Shown: positions 1 through 5,915 of the stretch, one piece after another
Layout: every line of letters starts with the position of its first letter
How positions within the stretch are numbered: the first letter of the stretch is position 1
Source of the DNA: Hydrogenophaga sp.
GTDB lineage: Bacteria; Pseudomonadota; Gammaproteobacteria; Burkholderiales; Burkholderiaceae
Direction: 5' to 3'
Assembly (NCBI GenBank): GCA_025458545.1
Contig: JALOSH010000143.1
Coordinates: 1 to 5,915 of the forward strand
Length of the DNA stretch: 5,915 nucleotides
The notes under the pieces: generated by a model
What the model saw: only the letters and a program-made list of their open reading frames with translations
What the model was told of the DNA's origin: nothing
Database searches by the model: none
Made by a program: the position numbers and the translations under genes

Positions 1-861
1 TTCCTCACGCTGCAGAACTTCTCGCTGATCCTGCAGCAGGTGATGGTGGTGGGCACCATCGCGATTGGCCAGACGCTGATCATCCTGACCGCAGGCATCG
101 ACCTGTCGTGCGGCATGATCATGGCGCTGGGCTCCATCGTCATGACCAAGATGGCCGCCGACTTCGGGCTGTCGGCGCCGGTGGCGATCACGCTGGGCAT
201 TGCGGTGACCACGCTGTTTGGCCTGGCCAACGGCCTGCTGGTCACCAAGGCCAAGCTGCCGCCTTTCATCGTCACGCTGGGCATGCTGAACATCGCGTTC
301 GCCATCACCCAGCTGTACTCGGGCTCGCAGACCATCACCGAGGTGTCCGAAGGCATGACCTGGCTGGGCAACTCGTTCCGCATCGGCCAGACCAACATCC
401 TGTACGGCGTGGTGCTGATGCTCGCGCTGTACCTGATCACCTGGCTGTTCCTGCGCGAGACCGCGCCGGGCCGCCACATCTACGCCGTGGGCAACAGCCC
501 CGAGGCCTCGCGCCTGACCGGCATTTCCACCGACAAGGTGCTGCTGGGCGTGTACGCGCTGGCGGGTGTGTTCTACGGCATCGCCTCGCTGCTGAGCGTG
601 GCACGCATCGGCGCCGGTGACCCGAACGCCGGGCAGACCGAAAACCTGGACGCCATCACCGCCGTGGTGCTGGGCGGCACCAGCCTGTTTGGCGGGCGCG
701 GCATCATCATCGGCACCCTGATCGGCGCGCTGATCGTGGGCGTGTTCCGCAACGGTCTGACGCTGATGGGCGTGTCTTCGGTCTATCAAATTCTGGTGAC
801 CGGCATCCTGGTGATCCTGGCGGTGCTGACCGACCAAATGTCGCGCAAGGGAGTCCGGTAA
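1..861 (+). CDS. frcC: Sugar ABC transporter permease, RbsC/FrcC family (5' partial)
   Basis: This is the inner-membrane channel subunit of a monosaccharide importer of the ribose/fructose type. The reading frame is open from base 1, so the gene begins before the window; 286 residues are visible, and relatives of about 320-360 residues imply that a few dozen N-terminal residues are missing. Visible evidence: alternating hydrophobic segments throughout, the family motif GIDLSCG at visible residues 32-38 followed by a small-residue helix, and near the C-terminus the motif AVVLGGTSLFGGRG, the conserved cytoplasmic loop thought to contact the ATPase. The protein ends in a short basic tail. The stop TAA shares its last base with the ATG of the ATPase gene (TAATG), as expected for coupled subunits. 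The FrcC assignment over RbsC or another sugar permease rests mainly on the FrcA-like neighbour; the permease role itself is secure, the exact sugar is not. Confidence 0.93.
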   Translation, partial: FLTLQNFSLILQQVMVVGTIAIGQTLIILTAGIDLSCGMIMALGSIVMTKMAADFGLSAPVAITLGIAVTTLFGLANGLLVTKAKLPPFIVTLGMLNIAFAITQLYSGSQTITEVSEGMTWLGNSFRIGQTNILYGVVLMLALYLITWLFLRETAPGRHIYAVGNSPEASRLTGISTDKVLLGVYALAGVFYGIASLLSVARIGAGDPNAGQTENLDAITAVVLGGTSLFGGRGIIIGTLIGALIVGVFRNGLTLMGVSSVYQILVTGILVILAVLTDQMSRKGVR

Positions 862-1658
862 TGAGCATCGACACCAACGCTCCCCTGGTCATGAAGGCCA
901 CCGGCCTGACCAAACGCTATGGCCAGGTCACCGCGCTGGACGGCGCCGACTTCGAATTGCGTGCCGGCGAGATCATGGCCGTGATCGGCGATAACGGCGC
1001 CGGCAAGTCCAGCCTGATCAAATGCCTCTCGGGCGCCACCATTCCGGACGAAGGCGAGATCTTCCTGGACGGCAAGCTCATCCACTTCAAGAGCCCGATC
1101 GACGCGCGCCGCGCGGGCATCGAGACCGTGTACCAGGACCTCGCTGTGGCACCAGCCATGACGATTGCCGAGAACCTGTTCCTGGGTCGAGAGATCCGCC
1201 GCCCTGGCTTTTTGGGCAGCGTGCTGCAGATGATCGACAAGAAGAAGATGCTGGAAGAAAGCATCGCGCGCATGAACGACCTCAAGGTCGGGATCCGCTC
1301 CATGACACAGGCGGTGGAAACGCTCTCAGGCGGGCAGCGCCAGTGCGTGGCCGTGGCCCGTGCAGCGGCCTTTGCGCAGCATGTGGTGATCATGGATGAA
1401 CCCACCGCTGCGCTGGGCGTGAAGGAGGGCAACATGGTGCTCGAACTCATCCGCCGCGTGCGCGACAAGGGTCTGCCGGTGATTCTGATCAGCCACAACA
1501 TGCCGCACGTGTTCGAGATCGCCGACCGCATCCACATCGCCCGCCTGGGCAAGCGGGCGGCGGTGGTGAACCCGAAGAAGATCAGCATGAGCGACACGGT
1601 GGCGGTGATGACCGGCGCAAAGTCTGTTGAAGAGCTGCCGTCCGAGGTTCTCGCTTGA
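861..1658 (+). CDS. frcA: Sugar ABC transporter ATP-binding protein, FrcA type
   Basis: This 265-residue protein is the cytoplasmic ATPase that powers the adjacent permease. All motifs of an active ABC domain are visible: Walker A GDNGAGKSS (43-51), Q-loop Gln92, signature LSGGQR (155-160), Walker B VVIMDE (175-180) and switch His212 in ISHNM. It has one nucleotide-binding domain, unlike RbsA/XylG/MglA, which carry two in about 500 residues; one domain is the FrcA arrangement. The segments PHVFEIADRIHIARLGKR and MSDTVAVMTGAK near the C-terminus match what I recall of FrcA from Sinorhizobium fructose uptake. The D-loop reads AALG rather than the common SALD, as is usual for FrcA-like proteins. 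A ribosome site AAGGGAG at 847-853 lies 7 bases before the ATG. It presumably works as a homodimer. Fructose, ribose or mannose are plausible substrates, but sequence alone does not decide. Confidence 0.93.
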   Translation: MSIDTNAPLVMKATGLTKRYGQVTALDGADFELRAGEIMAVIGDNGAGKSSLIKCLSGATIPDEGEIFLDGKLIHFKSPIDARRAGIETVYQDLAVAPAMTIAENLFLGREIRRPGFLGSVLQMIDKKKMLEESIARMNDLKVGIRSMTQAVETLSGGQRQCVAVARAAAFAQHVVIMDEPTAALGVKEGNMVLELIRRVRDKGLPVILISHNMPHVFEIADRIHIARLGKRAAVVNPKKISMSDTVAVMTGAKSVEELPSEVLA

Positions 1659-1667
1659 AAGACCAAC

Positions 1668-2120
1668 ATGCTCAAAGGCATTGATCCCCTGCTCAGCCCG
1701 GAGCTGCTCAAGCTGCTGGCCGAGATGGGCCACGACGACGCGCTGGTGCTGGCCGACGCCAACTTCACCGCCATGAGCCTGGGCGCGGGCAAGCCGGTGC
1801 TGCGGCTGCCGGGTGCGGGCATGTTGCGAGCGCTGCAGGCCGTGACCAGCGTGCTGCCCCTGGCCGACGACGTGAGCCATCCGGTGGCCTACATGCAGGT
1901 CTGTGGCTCGCCCGATGGCTACCGTTCGGCGCTGCAGCGCGAAGCCGTGGCCCTGCTGGCGGATGCCGGGCTGCCCTCCGAGCGGGTGGAGGGCGTGGAG
2001 CGTTTTGCCTTTTACGACCGGGTGAAGCAGGCCTATGCGATCGTCGTCACCGGCGAGGCGCAGCCCTACGGCAACTTCATCTTGCGCAAAGGTGTCGTCG
2101 GCGAAGCCTTGCGACCTTGA
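1668..2120 (+). CDS. fucU: FucU/RbsD-family sugar mutarotase
   Basis: This 150-residue cytoplasmic protein likely interconverts the anomers (and perhaps ring forms) of a free monosaccharide, as FucU does for L-fucose and RbsD for D-ribose. It resembles FucU more than RbsD: it opens MLKGIDPLLSPELLKLLAEMGH, close to the E. coli FucU start, with His22 (the expected general acid/base) and Asp30 in place. Near the C-terminus Arg112 precedes FAFY (113-116), and the Y-G-N substrate-binding triplet is at 134-136. Asn32 occupies a position that I recall as His in E. coli FucU, so specificity may differ. Length fits the family (about 140-150). It starts 9 bases after the ATPase stop with only a weak ribosome site (GAAAGA, 1657-1662), consistent with translation linked to the gene before. 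Its place in a transporter operon suggests it prepares freshly imported sugar for a kinase or dehydrogenase. Family assignment is firm; substrate is not. Confidence 0.9.
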   Translation: MLKGIDPLLSPELLKLLAEMGHDDALVLADANFTAMSLGAGKPVLRLPGAGMLRALQAVTSVLPLADDVSHPVAYMQVCGSPDGYRSALQREAVALLADAGLPSERVEGVERFAFYDRVKQAYAIVVTGEAQPYGNFILRKGVVGEALRP

Positions 2121-2125
2121 AGGAG
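2121..2125 (+). promoter_or_regulatory. Ribosome binding site of the ROK regulator gene
   Basis: AGGAG directly follows the mutarotase stop codon and lies 8 bases before a GTG at 2134. It decides the start: the ATG at 2035 in the same frame would overlap the mutarotase gene by 86 bases and has no comparable site. A second in-frame GTG at 2152 is possible but is spaced too far from this site. Confidence 0.75.
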
Positions 2126-2133
2126 CGGCCAGC

Positions 2134-3408
2134 GTGTCACACTCTCTCACCGTGAGCGATCCCGCCGACACCACCACCGACGTGCTGCCCGATGCCGACA
2201 CCGCACCGGACGCGCCGCGCCTGCGGCCGCGCGGCTCCAACCAGGGCGGCATGCGCCAGTTCAACGAGCGGGTGGTGCTGCAGGCGCTGCGGGTGCACGG
2301 CAGCCTGCCCAAAGCCGATCTGGCGCGCCTGACCGGCCTGACCGCGCAGACCATCGGCCTGATCACCGCCCGGCTCGACGAGGACCAGCTGCTGACCCGC
2401 GAAGCCCCGGTGCGCGGCCGGGTCGGTCAGCCCTCGGTGCCGATTGGCCTGAACCCGGACGGCGCGTTCGCGATCGGCATCAAGATCGGGCGCCGCAGCG
2501 CCGACTGGCTGCTGGTGGATTTCACCGGCCATGTGCGCCAGCGCATCGTGCTCGACTACCCGTTTCCCGACGCCGCTACCTTGCTACCGGCGATTGAAAC
2601 CCATCTGAACCGCCTGCTCGACGGCCTGGGCGCGCTGCGCAGCCGCGTGGTGGGCGTGGGCGTGGCGGCACCGTTCCAGCTCGGGGGCTGGCACCGCATG
2701 CTGGGCCTCACCGAAGCGCAATCGCAGCAGTGGAACGAGATCGACCTGGCCGCCCGCGTGCAGGCCATGACCGATCTGCCGGTCAGTTTTGCCAAGGACA
2801 CCTCGGCCGCCTGCGTGGCCGAACTGCTGCAAGGCCGCGGGCGCGACCTGCAGAGCTTTCTCTACCTGTTCATGGACACCTTTGTGGGCGGTGGCCTGGT
2901 GATCAACTCGCACCTGCACCGGGGCGTGAGCGGCAACGCCGGTGCGGTGGCCTCGCTGCCGCTGCAGGTGGCTGCGCCGGGCTTGAAGGAACTGCCGCCA
3001 CAGCTGATCAGCCAGGCATCGCTCTGGGATCTGGAACAGCGATTCAGCGAACACGGCCTGGACCCCATGGCCGCGTACGATGCGCGCGCCATGCAGGCGC
3101 CCTGGTTGTCAGACACCCGCCAGTGGATCGACCGCGCGGCGCTGGCGCTGGCGCACTGCATCGTGGCGGGCACGGCCTTCCTGGATGTGGAGGCGGTGGT
3201 GATCGACGGCGTGGTCGCGCCCGATCTGCTGCGCGATCTGTGGGCCCGCACCGGCCAGGCGCTGAAGGCCTACAACACCGAAGGTCTGCAACAACTGCCG
3301 CGCCTGGAGCTGGGCAGCATCGGCTCGGACGCACGTGCTCTGGGCGGTGCGCTGTTGCCGTTGCACGCCTGCTTCGCGCCCGACCGCGACATTTTCTTGA
3401 AGGTCTGA
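2134..3408 (+). CDS. ROK-family transcriptional regulator (FrcR/XylR-like), degenerate sugar-kinase fold
   Basis: This is a 424-residue DNA-binding regulator, probably a repressor of the sugar operon released by its sugar. Residues 1-28 are acidic and rich in Asp, Thr and Pro, with Asp at 9, 12, 16, 20, 22 and 26. Then come a basic stretch (29-33) and the motif [12 protein letters not shown] (35-46) typical of ROK repressors. A MarR-like winged helix spans about 47-110, with the recognition helix near 69-81 and a [13 protein letters not shown] wing. The ROK fold occupies 112-424. Its active site looks decayed. The expected DxGGTK phosphate loop reads KIGRRS (117-122). Asp222, in KDTSAA, keeps the catalytic Asp position. 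The usual NAGEIGH reads NAGAVAS (268-274), and no CxCGxxGC zinc motif follows. Kinase activity is therefore unlikely, which is common in ROK regulators; loss of the Glu and His also weakens the usual sugar and zinc contacts. A GTG start is chosen from the ribosome site 8 bases upstream. Its position last in the operon suggests autoregulation. Confidence 0.9.
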   Translation: MSHSLTVSDPADTTTDVLPDADTAPDAPRLRPRGSNQGGMRQFNERVVLQALRVHGSLPKADLARLTGLTAQTIGLITARLDEDQLLTREAPVRGRVGQPSVPIGLNPDGAFAIGIKIGRRSADWLLVDFTGHVRQRIVLDYPFPDAATLLPAIETHLNRLLDGLGALRSRVVGVGVAAPFQLGGWHRMLGLTEAQSQQWNEIDLAARVQAMTDLPVSFAKDTSAACVAELLQGRGRDLQSFLYLFMDTFVGGGLVINSHLHRGVSGNAGAVASLPLQVAAPGLKELPPQLISQASLWDLEQRFSEHGLDPMAAYDARAMQAPWLSDTRQWIDRAALALAHCIVAGTAFLDVEAVVIDGVVAPDLLRDLWARTGQALKAYNTEGLQQLPRLELGSIGSDARALGGALLPLHACFAPDRDIFLKV

Positions 3409-3420
3409 GCGCTTCAGCGC
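3409..3420. repeat. Short palindrome at the convergent gene junction
   Basis: GCGCT-TC-AGCGC is a perfect 5-base inverted repeat. It starts immediately after the ROK stop codon and covers the stop codon of the minus-strand 50-residue gene. As RNA it would form a 4-base-pair GC stem with a TTCA loop in transcripts of either strand. There is no T-run on either side, so it does not look like a standard intrinsic terminator. It may be chance in GC-rich DNA. Confidence 0.3.
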
Positions 3421-3566
3421 GGTTGGGCGTCCTCGGCCACCGGGTCGGCACGCTCACGGGCCTCGCGCGCGCGCCGCTCGGCCTGGGCCTTTTTGACATC
3501 CCGCAGTTGCCAGATGCCGAAGGCCAGGGCCACAAAAAACACACCGAGTTCGATCCAGATTCCCAT
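3414..3566 (-). CDS. Small single-pass membrane protein of unknown function (50 aa)
   Basis: A 50-residue gene reads from ATG at 3566 to TGA at 3414. Visible structure: a hydrophobic, likely membrane-spanning helix at about residues 3-20 (starting [17 protein letters not shown]), then a highly charged helix at about 22-42 rich in Arg, Ala and Glu, and a Pro/Asp-containing tail. Arg22, Lys25 and Lys26 directly after the hydrophobic segment predict, by the positive-inside rule, a short N-terminus outside and the charged tail in the cytoplasm. Support for a real gene: GGGAG at 3573-3577, 6 bases before the ATG; sensible membrane-protein composition in this frame only; and exact filling of the space between two other genes, with its stop 5 bases from the ROK stop. 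It lies 77 bases downstream of the ABC ATPase gene on the same strand and may be read through from that operon. I do not recognise a family with a known function. Confidence 0.72.
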   Translation of the reverse strand: MGIWIELGVFFVALAFGIWQLRDVKKAQAERRAREARERADPVAEDAQPR

Positions 3567-3643
3567 GGCTTGCTCCCAAGGGCGCTGACCGCCCCGACGG
3601 TTGAATGTTGCCGCAGTGCGGGCCGGTTTGCAGGACGGGGGAT
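3567..3643. other. Intergenic gap between the ABC ATPase gene and the small membrane protein gene
   Basis: This is the only real non-coding gap in the window (77 bases). Read on the minus strand it is the 3' flank of the ATPase gene and the leader of the 50-residue gene. It holds a possible 5-base-pair GC hairpin (GGGCG 3580-3584 with CGCCC 3590-3594, 5-base loop) just before the ribosome site, and a weaker inverted repeat CCGCA-G-TGCGG at 3611-3621. Neither is followed by a T-run in the minus-strand direction, so I see no convincing intrinsic terminator, and no convincing sigma-70 promoter either. Confidence 0.5.
3573..3577 (-). promoter_or_regulatory. Ribosome binding site of the 50-residue membrane protein gene
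   Basis: On the minus strand GGGAG stands 6 bases before the ATG at 3566. This good spacing is the main evidence, apart from composition, that the small frame is translated and where it starts. Confidence 0.6.
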
Positions 3644-4309
3644 TCAGGTCGGTGCCGGGGCAGCGGGCGCCAACCCGCTGCCACTCAGGTGCAGCACGCG
3701 CTGCGCCCGCGCCGCCGCCGCCTCCGAATGCGTCACCAGGATCAGCGCCGCACCGCTGTCTTGGGCCTGCTGTTGCAGCACGTCCATCACCTGGCGCGCA
3801 GTCGATGGATCGAGGTTGCCGGTCGGCTCGTCGGCCAGCAGCAGGCTGGGGCGGTGCACCAGCGCGCGGGCAATGGCCACGCGCTGCAACTGCCCGCCCG
3901 AGAGCTGCGCGGGCAGGCGCTGGCCCAGCCCATCCAGGCCCACCGCCGCCAGCATCTGGCCCACCCGCGCCGGGTCGGGTCGGTTCAGCAGCAGCAGGGG
4001 CAGCCCCACGTTTTGCGCCACATCCAGGTGCGGCAGCACGTGGAAGGCCTGGAACACAAAACCGAGCTGTTCGCGCCGCCAGTGGGCGCGCTGCACCTCA
4101 CCCAGCGTGCCCAGGTCCACGCCCTGGTGTGTGATGCGGCCCTCGGTCCAGTCGTCCAGCGCGGCCATGCAGTTGAGCAGGCTGGACTTGCCCACGCCCG
4201 ACTCGCCGACGATGGCGACGAACTCACCGGGGTTCACGCGCAGGTGGACGTTGGAGAACACGGGCATGTCGCCGTAGCGTTTGCTCAGCCCTTCGATGAT
4301 CAGGCTCAT
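3644..4309 (-). CDS. ABC transporter ATP-binding protein, MacB/LolD type
   Basis: This 221-residue cytoplasmic ATPase belongs to the branch that powers MacB/LolCDE/FtsE-like 'mechanotransmission' systems, which act on substrates in the periplasm or membrane instead of importing small solutes. Visible motifs: Walker [10 protein letters not shown] (35-43); the Q-loop region [19 protein letters not shown] (Gln87), very typical of this branch; signature LSGGQLQR (136-143); Walker B LLLADE (156-161) running into PTGNLD; and switch His194 in VTHSE. The C-terminal tail after 209 is a short Gly/Ala/Pro stretch. All catalytic residues are present, so it should be active. Its ATG overlaps the miaA stop as ATGA, implying translational coupling. 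No FtsX/MacB-like permease is visible beside it: the next minus-strand gene encodes only a one-helix protein. Substrate is unknown; LolD itself is less likely, since lolD normally sits next to lolC. Confidence 0.9.
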   Translation of the reverse strand: MSLIIEGLSKRYGDMPVFSNVHLRVNPGEFVAIVGESGVGKSSLLNCMAALDDWTEGRITHQGVDLGTLGEVQRAHWRREQLGFVFQAFHVLPHLDVAQNVGLPLLLLNRPDPARVGQMLAAVGLDGLGQRLPAQLSGGQLQRVAIARALVHRPSLLLADEPTGNLDPSTARQVMDVLQQQAQDSGAALILVTHSEAAAARAQRVLHLSGSGLAPAAPAPT

Positions 4310-5295
4310 GCGGGTTGTCCCACCAAGGCGTTGACATGGGTGATGACCTGTTCCAGCGCATCGGGAGCGTCGCAGGCCACCACCACCCGTTCGGGCATCG
4401 AGCGCAGCCAGGTGAGCTGCCGTTTGGCGAGTTGCCGCGTGGCGAAGATGCCTCGGTCGCGCAGCTCGACCAGCTGCGCGGGCGAGGGCGGGTCGGCCGC
4501 GTCCAGCGCCTCCCAGGCCTGGCGGTAGCCCACGCAGCGCATGGAGGGCAGGTCGGGGTTCAGGTCACCGCGCGCGCGCAGGCGGCGCACCTCGTCCAGG
4601 AAACCCGAGGCCAGCATGGTGTCGAAGCGCTGGGCAATGCGCGCGTGCAGCCAGGCGCGGTCTTGCGGTTCGAGACTGAGCAGGGCGCCTGGCCCCATCG
4701 GGTTGTGGTGCGACGTGGGCCGCCCGGTCTGAAAGGCCGATATCGGCTGGCCCGATACCTCGAACACCTCGAGCGCGCGCTGGATGCGCTGGGCGTCGTT
4801 GGGCGACAGGCGCCCGGCGCTGACGGGATCGATCTGCGCCAGTTCGGCGTGCAACGCGGGCCAGCCCTGTTCCCGTGCACGCGCTTCGATGCGTTCCCGC
4901 ACCTCGGCATCGGCCCGGGGCATGTCGCTCAGGCCGTGCGTCAGCGCCTTGAAATACAACATCGTCCCGCCCACCAGCAGCGGCGTGTGACCCCGCGCCT
5001 GGATCTCGCCGATCAGCCGGGTGGCGTCTCGCACAAAATCGGCGGCGCTGTAGGCGTCGCGCGGGTCGATGGTGTCGATCAGGTGGTGCGGCACCCGGTC
5101 ACGTTCTTCAGCGGTCGGTTTCGCGGTGCCGATGTCCATGCCCTGGTAGACCAGGGCCGAATCGACGCTGATGATTTCCACCGCCCAGCGCTCGGCCACG
5201 GCCAGCGCCACCGCGCTCTTGCCACTGGCGGTCGGTCCGGCGATCGCGATGCACCCGCGCCATGCTGCGCGTTCGGTTCCTTCGCTCGGCGTCAT
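4306..5295 (-). CDS. miaA: tRNA dimethylallyltransferase MiaA
   Basis: MiaA transfers a dimethylallyl group from DMAPP to N6 of A37 in tRNAs that read codons starting with U, the first step toward ms2i6A, and thereby improves decoding and frame maintenance. The protein has 329 residues, near the usual 300-320. Visible motifs: P-loop GPTASGKS (20-27), [16 protein letters not shown] with Asp45 as the expected catalytic Asp, HHLID soon after, [12 protein letters not shown] in the middle, and in the C-terminal half [21 protein letters not shown], the RCVGYRQAW stretch and [14 protein letters not shown], the tRNA-binding region. The ATG at 5295 is chosen because it overlaps the stop of the preceding efflux gene as ATGA and because the P-loop follows about 20 residues later; a longer open frame upstream lies wholly inside the efflux gene. 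The downstream ATPase gene also overlaps it by ATGA. The absence of hfq downstream differs from the E. coli miaA-hfq order. Confidence 0.98.
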   Translation of the reverse strand: MTPSEGTERAAWRGCIAIAGPTASGKSAVALAVAERWAVEIISVDSALVYQGMDIGTAKPTAEERDRVPHHLIDTIDPRDAYSAADFVRDATRLIGEIQARGHTPLLVGGTMLYFKALTHGLSDMPRADAEVRERIEARAREQGWPALHAELAQIDPVSAGRLSPNDAQRIQRALEVFEVSGQPISAFQTGRPTSHHNPMGPGALLSLEPQDRAWLHARIAQRFDTMLASGFLDEVRRLRARGDLNPDLPSMRCVGYRQAWEALDAADPPSPAQLVELRDRGIFATRQLAKRQLTWLRSMPERVVVACDAPDALEQVITHVNALVGQPA

Positions 5296-5915
5296 GGGGT
5301 GGGCTCGCTCAGCATGCGCTCCGGTGGCGTCTTGCTGTCGCCATGGCGTTGCACCATCGTCCAGGCGGTGGTCGCGATCAGCACGCTCCAGAGCCAGACG
5401 CCGTTGGTGAGCGGCAGCACGCTGCCCGGGTTGGCGGCCAGGCTGTACCCGAGCCAGCCACCCATGGCGAAGGCCACCACCATCATGAGGAAACCGCTGA
5501 GCGCCGAGGCCGCGCCGGCCGCTTGCGGAAAGGGGCCGACCGCACCGCTCTGGCCGCAGGGCTGGTGCACGCCATGGCCGAGCATGAAGAGGTAGAACGG
5601 CAGCATGATGGCTGCCACGCTCTGCACGCCCATCAGTGCCACCACGCCCATGGTGGTGCCGGCGGTCAACGTGACCCCGCCGGCAATGGCCACAGTGCGG
5701 CGCACGCCAAAGCGTGGCAACAGGCGGCGGCAAATGAAGGTGCCGATGATGTAAGACAGCGACATCGTCAGCATGGCCAGCCCATAGCCTGGCTTGGACA
5801 GGCCCAGCACGCCGATGAAAACGAAGGAGCCGGCGGCCAGGAAGGTGAACAGCCCAGCGTAAGAGGTGGTGGCCAGCAGGGTGTAGGCCCAGAAGGTGGG
5901 GTGTCTGGCGATCTG
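5292..5915 (-). CDS. Major facilitator efflux transporter, Bcr/CflA-like (5' partial, C-terminal half)
   Basis: The visible part is the last 207 residues of a multidrug-type transporter of the major facilitator superfamily, probably a proton-coupled exporter in the inner membrane. The frame is open to the window edge, so the N-terminal half is missing; full-length relatives have about 400 residues and 12 helices. About six hydrophobic segments are visible (roughly 8-30, 43-60, 73-95, 99-118, 134-155 and 165-186 of the visible part), matching helices 7-12. The pattern [16 protein letters not shown] in the first segment and [15 protein letters not shown] around helix 11 are typical of Bcr/CflA-type drug exporters. 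The protein ends in a short charged, Pro-containing cytoplasmic tail. Its stop overlaps the miaA start as ATGA, so it is the upstream member of that operon. The substrate cannot be read from the sequence. Confidence 0.88.
   Translation of the reverse strand, partial: QIARHPTFWAYTLLATTSYAGLFTFLAAGSFVFIGVLGLSKPGYGLAMLTMSLSYIIGTFICRRLLPRFGVRRTVAIAGGVTLTAGTTMGVVALMGVQSVAAIMLPFYLFMLGHGVHQPCGQSGAVGPFPQAAGAASALSGFLMMVVAFAMGGWLGYSLAANPGSVLPLTNGVWLWSVLIATTAWTMVQRHGDSKTPPERMLSEPTP

Noticed and set aside
2035..2133. Upstream ATG start (2035) for the ROK regulator
   Set aside because: It would overlap the mutarotase gene by 86 bases, lacks a ribosome site, and adds residues unlike ROK proteins; GTG 2134 has AGGAG 8 bases before it.
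917..2366. Long minus-strand open frames (917-1822 and 1326-2366) opposite the ATPase and mutarotase genes
   Set aside because: They lie antisense to well-supported genes and show Ser/Arg/His-rich shadow composition with no domain signal.
3409..3420. Bidirectional intrinsic terminator at the convergent junction
   Set aside because: The stem is only 4-5 base pairs and no T-run follows on either strand; recorded only as a short palindrome.
2730..4277. A 515-codon plus-strand open frame spanning the end of the ROK gene and the region antisense to the ABC ATPase
   Set aside because: It is rich in Arg, Ala and Gly with no domain pattern, overlaps two genes that have complete motifs, and is explained by a low stop-codon rate in GC-rich DNA.
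3605..4528. A 307-codon plus-strand open frame antisense to the ABC ATPase
   Set aside because: Low-complexity His/Gln/Arg composition typical of antisense frames; the minus strand encodes a complete ABC ATPase.
4315..5595. A 426-codon plus-strand open frame antisense to miaA and the efflux gene
   Set aside because: The translation is rich in Gly, Arg, His and Gln without recognisable motifs, while the opposite strand carries every MiaA motif.
5296..5733. N-terminal extension of MiaA to give a 475-residue protein
   Set aside because: The extra stretch is Arg/His/Gly-rich, lies in another frame of the efflux gene, and the ATG at 5295 gives normal MiaA length.

Overview
This window looks like a piece of a high-GC betaproteobacterial chromosome. 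The best guess is Burkholderiales, probably Comamonadaceae. That placement rests on strong G/C bias at third codon positions, very tight gene packing, and the type of genes present; it is an inference, since no database search was possible. Two transcription units converge near position 3410. There are no rRNA or tRNA genes, insertion sequences, CRISPR arrays or prophage genes, and coding density is about 98%.

Left unit (plus strand, 1-3408): the 3' part of a sugar-uptake operon. It holds a membrane permease of the ribose/fructose type (5' end outside the window), a single-domain FrcA-type ATPase, a FucU/RbsD-family sugar mutarotase, and a ROK-family winged-helix regulator. Start/stop spacing is 1-base overlap, 9 bases and 13 bases, so co-transcription is likely. 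Together these genes suggest ATP-driven import of a monosaccharide, interconversion of its anomers once inside, and control by a sugar-sensing repressor that itself shows degraded kinase and zinc motifs. The periplasmic binding protein and any sugar kinase or catabolic enzymes would lie upstream of the window or elsewhere.

Right unit (minus strand, read from 5915 down to 3414): the C-terminal half of a Bcr/CflA-like major-facilitator drug-efflux protein (5' end outside the window), miaA (tRNA dimethylallyltransferase), a MacB/LolD-type ABC ATPase without a visible permease partner, then after a 77-base gap a small 50-residue single-pass membrane protein gene. The first three genes are joined by two ATGA stop/start overlaps, suggesting translational coupling. 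The 50-residue gene stops only 5 bases from the stop codon of the ROK gene on the other strand.

Nothing here amounts to a clearly new biological system. The points most worth a second look are the small membrane protein at the convergent junction, the degenerate ROK sensor domain, the mutarotase within an Frc-type operon as a clue to its substrate, and the partnerless ABC ATPase coupled to miaA.
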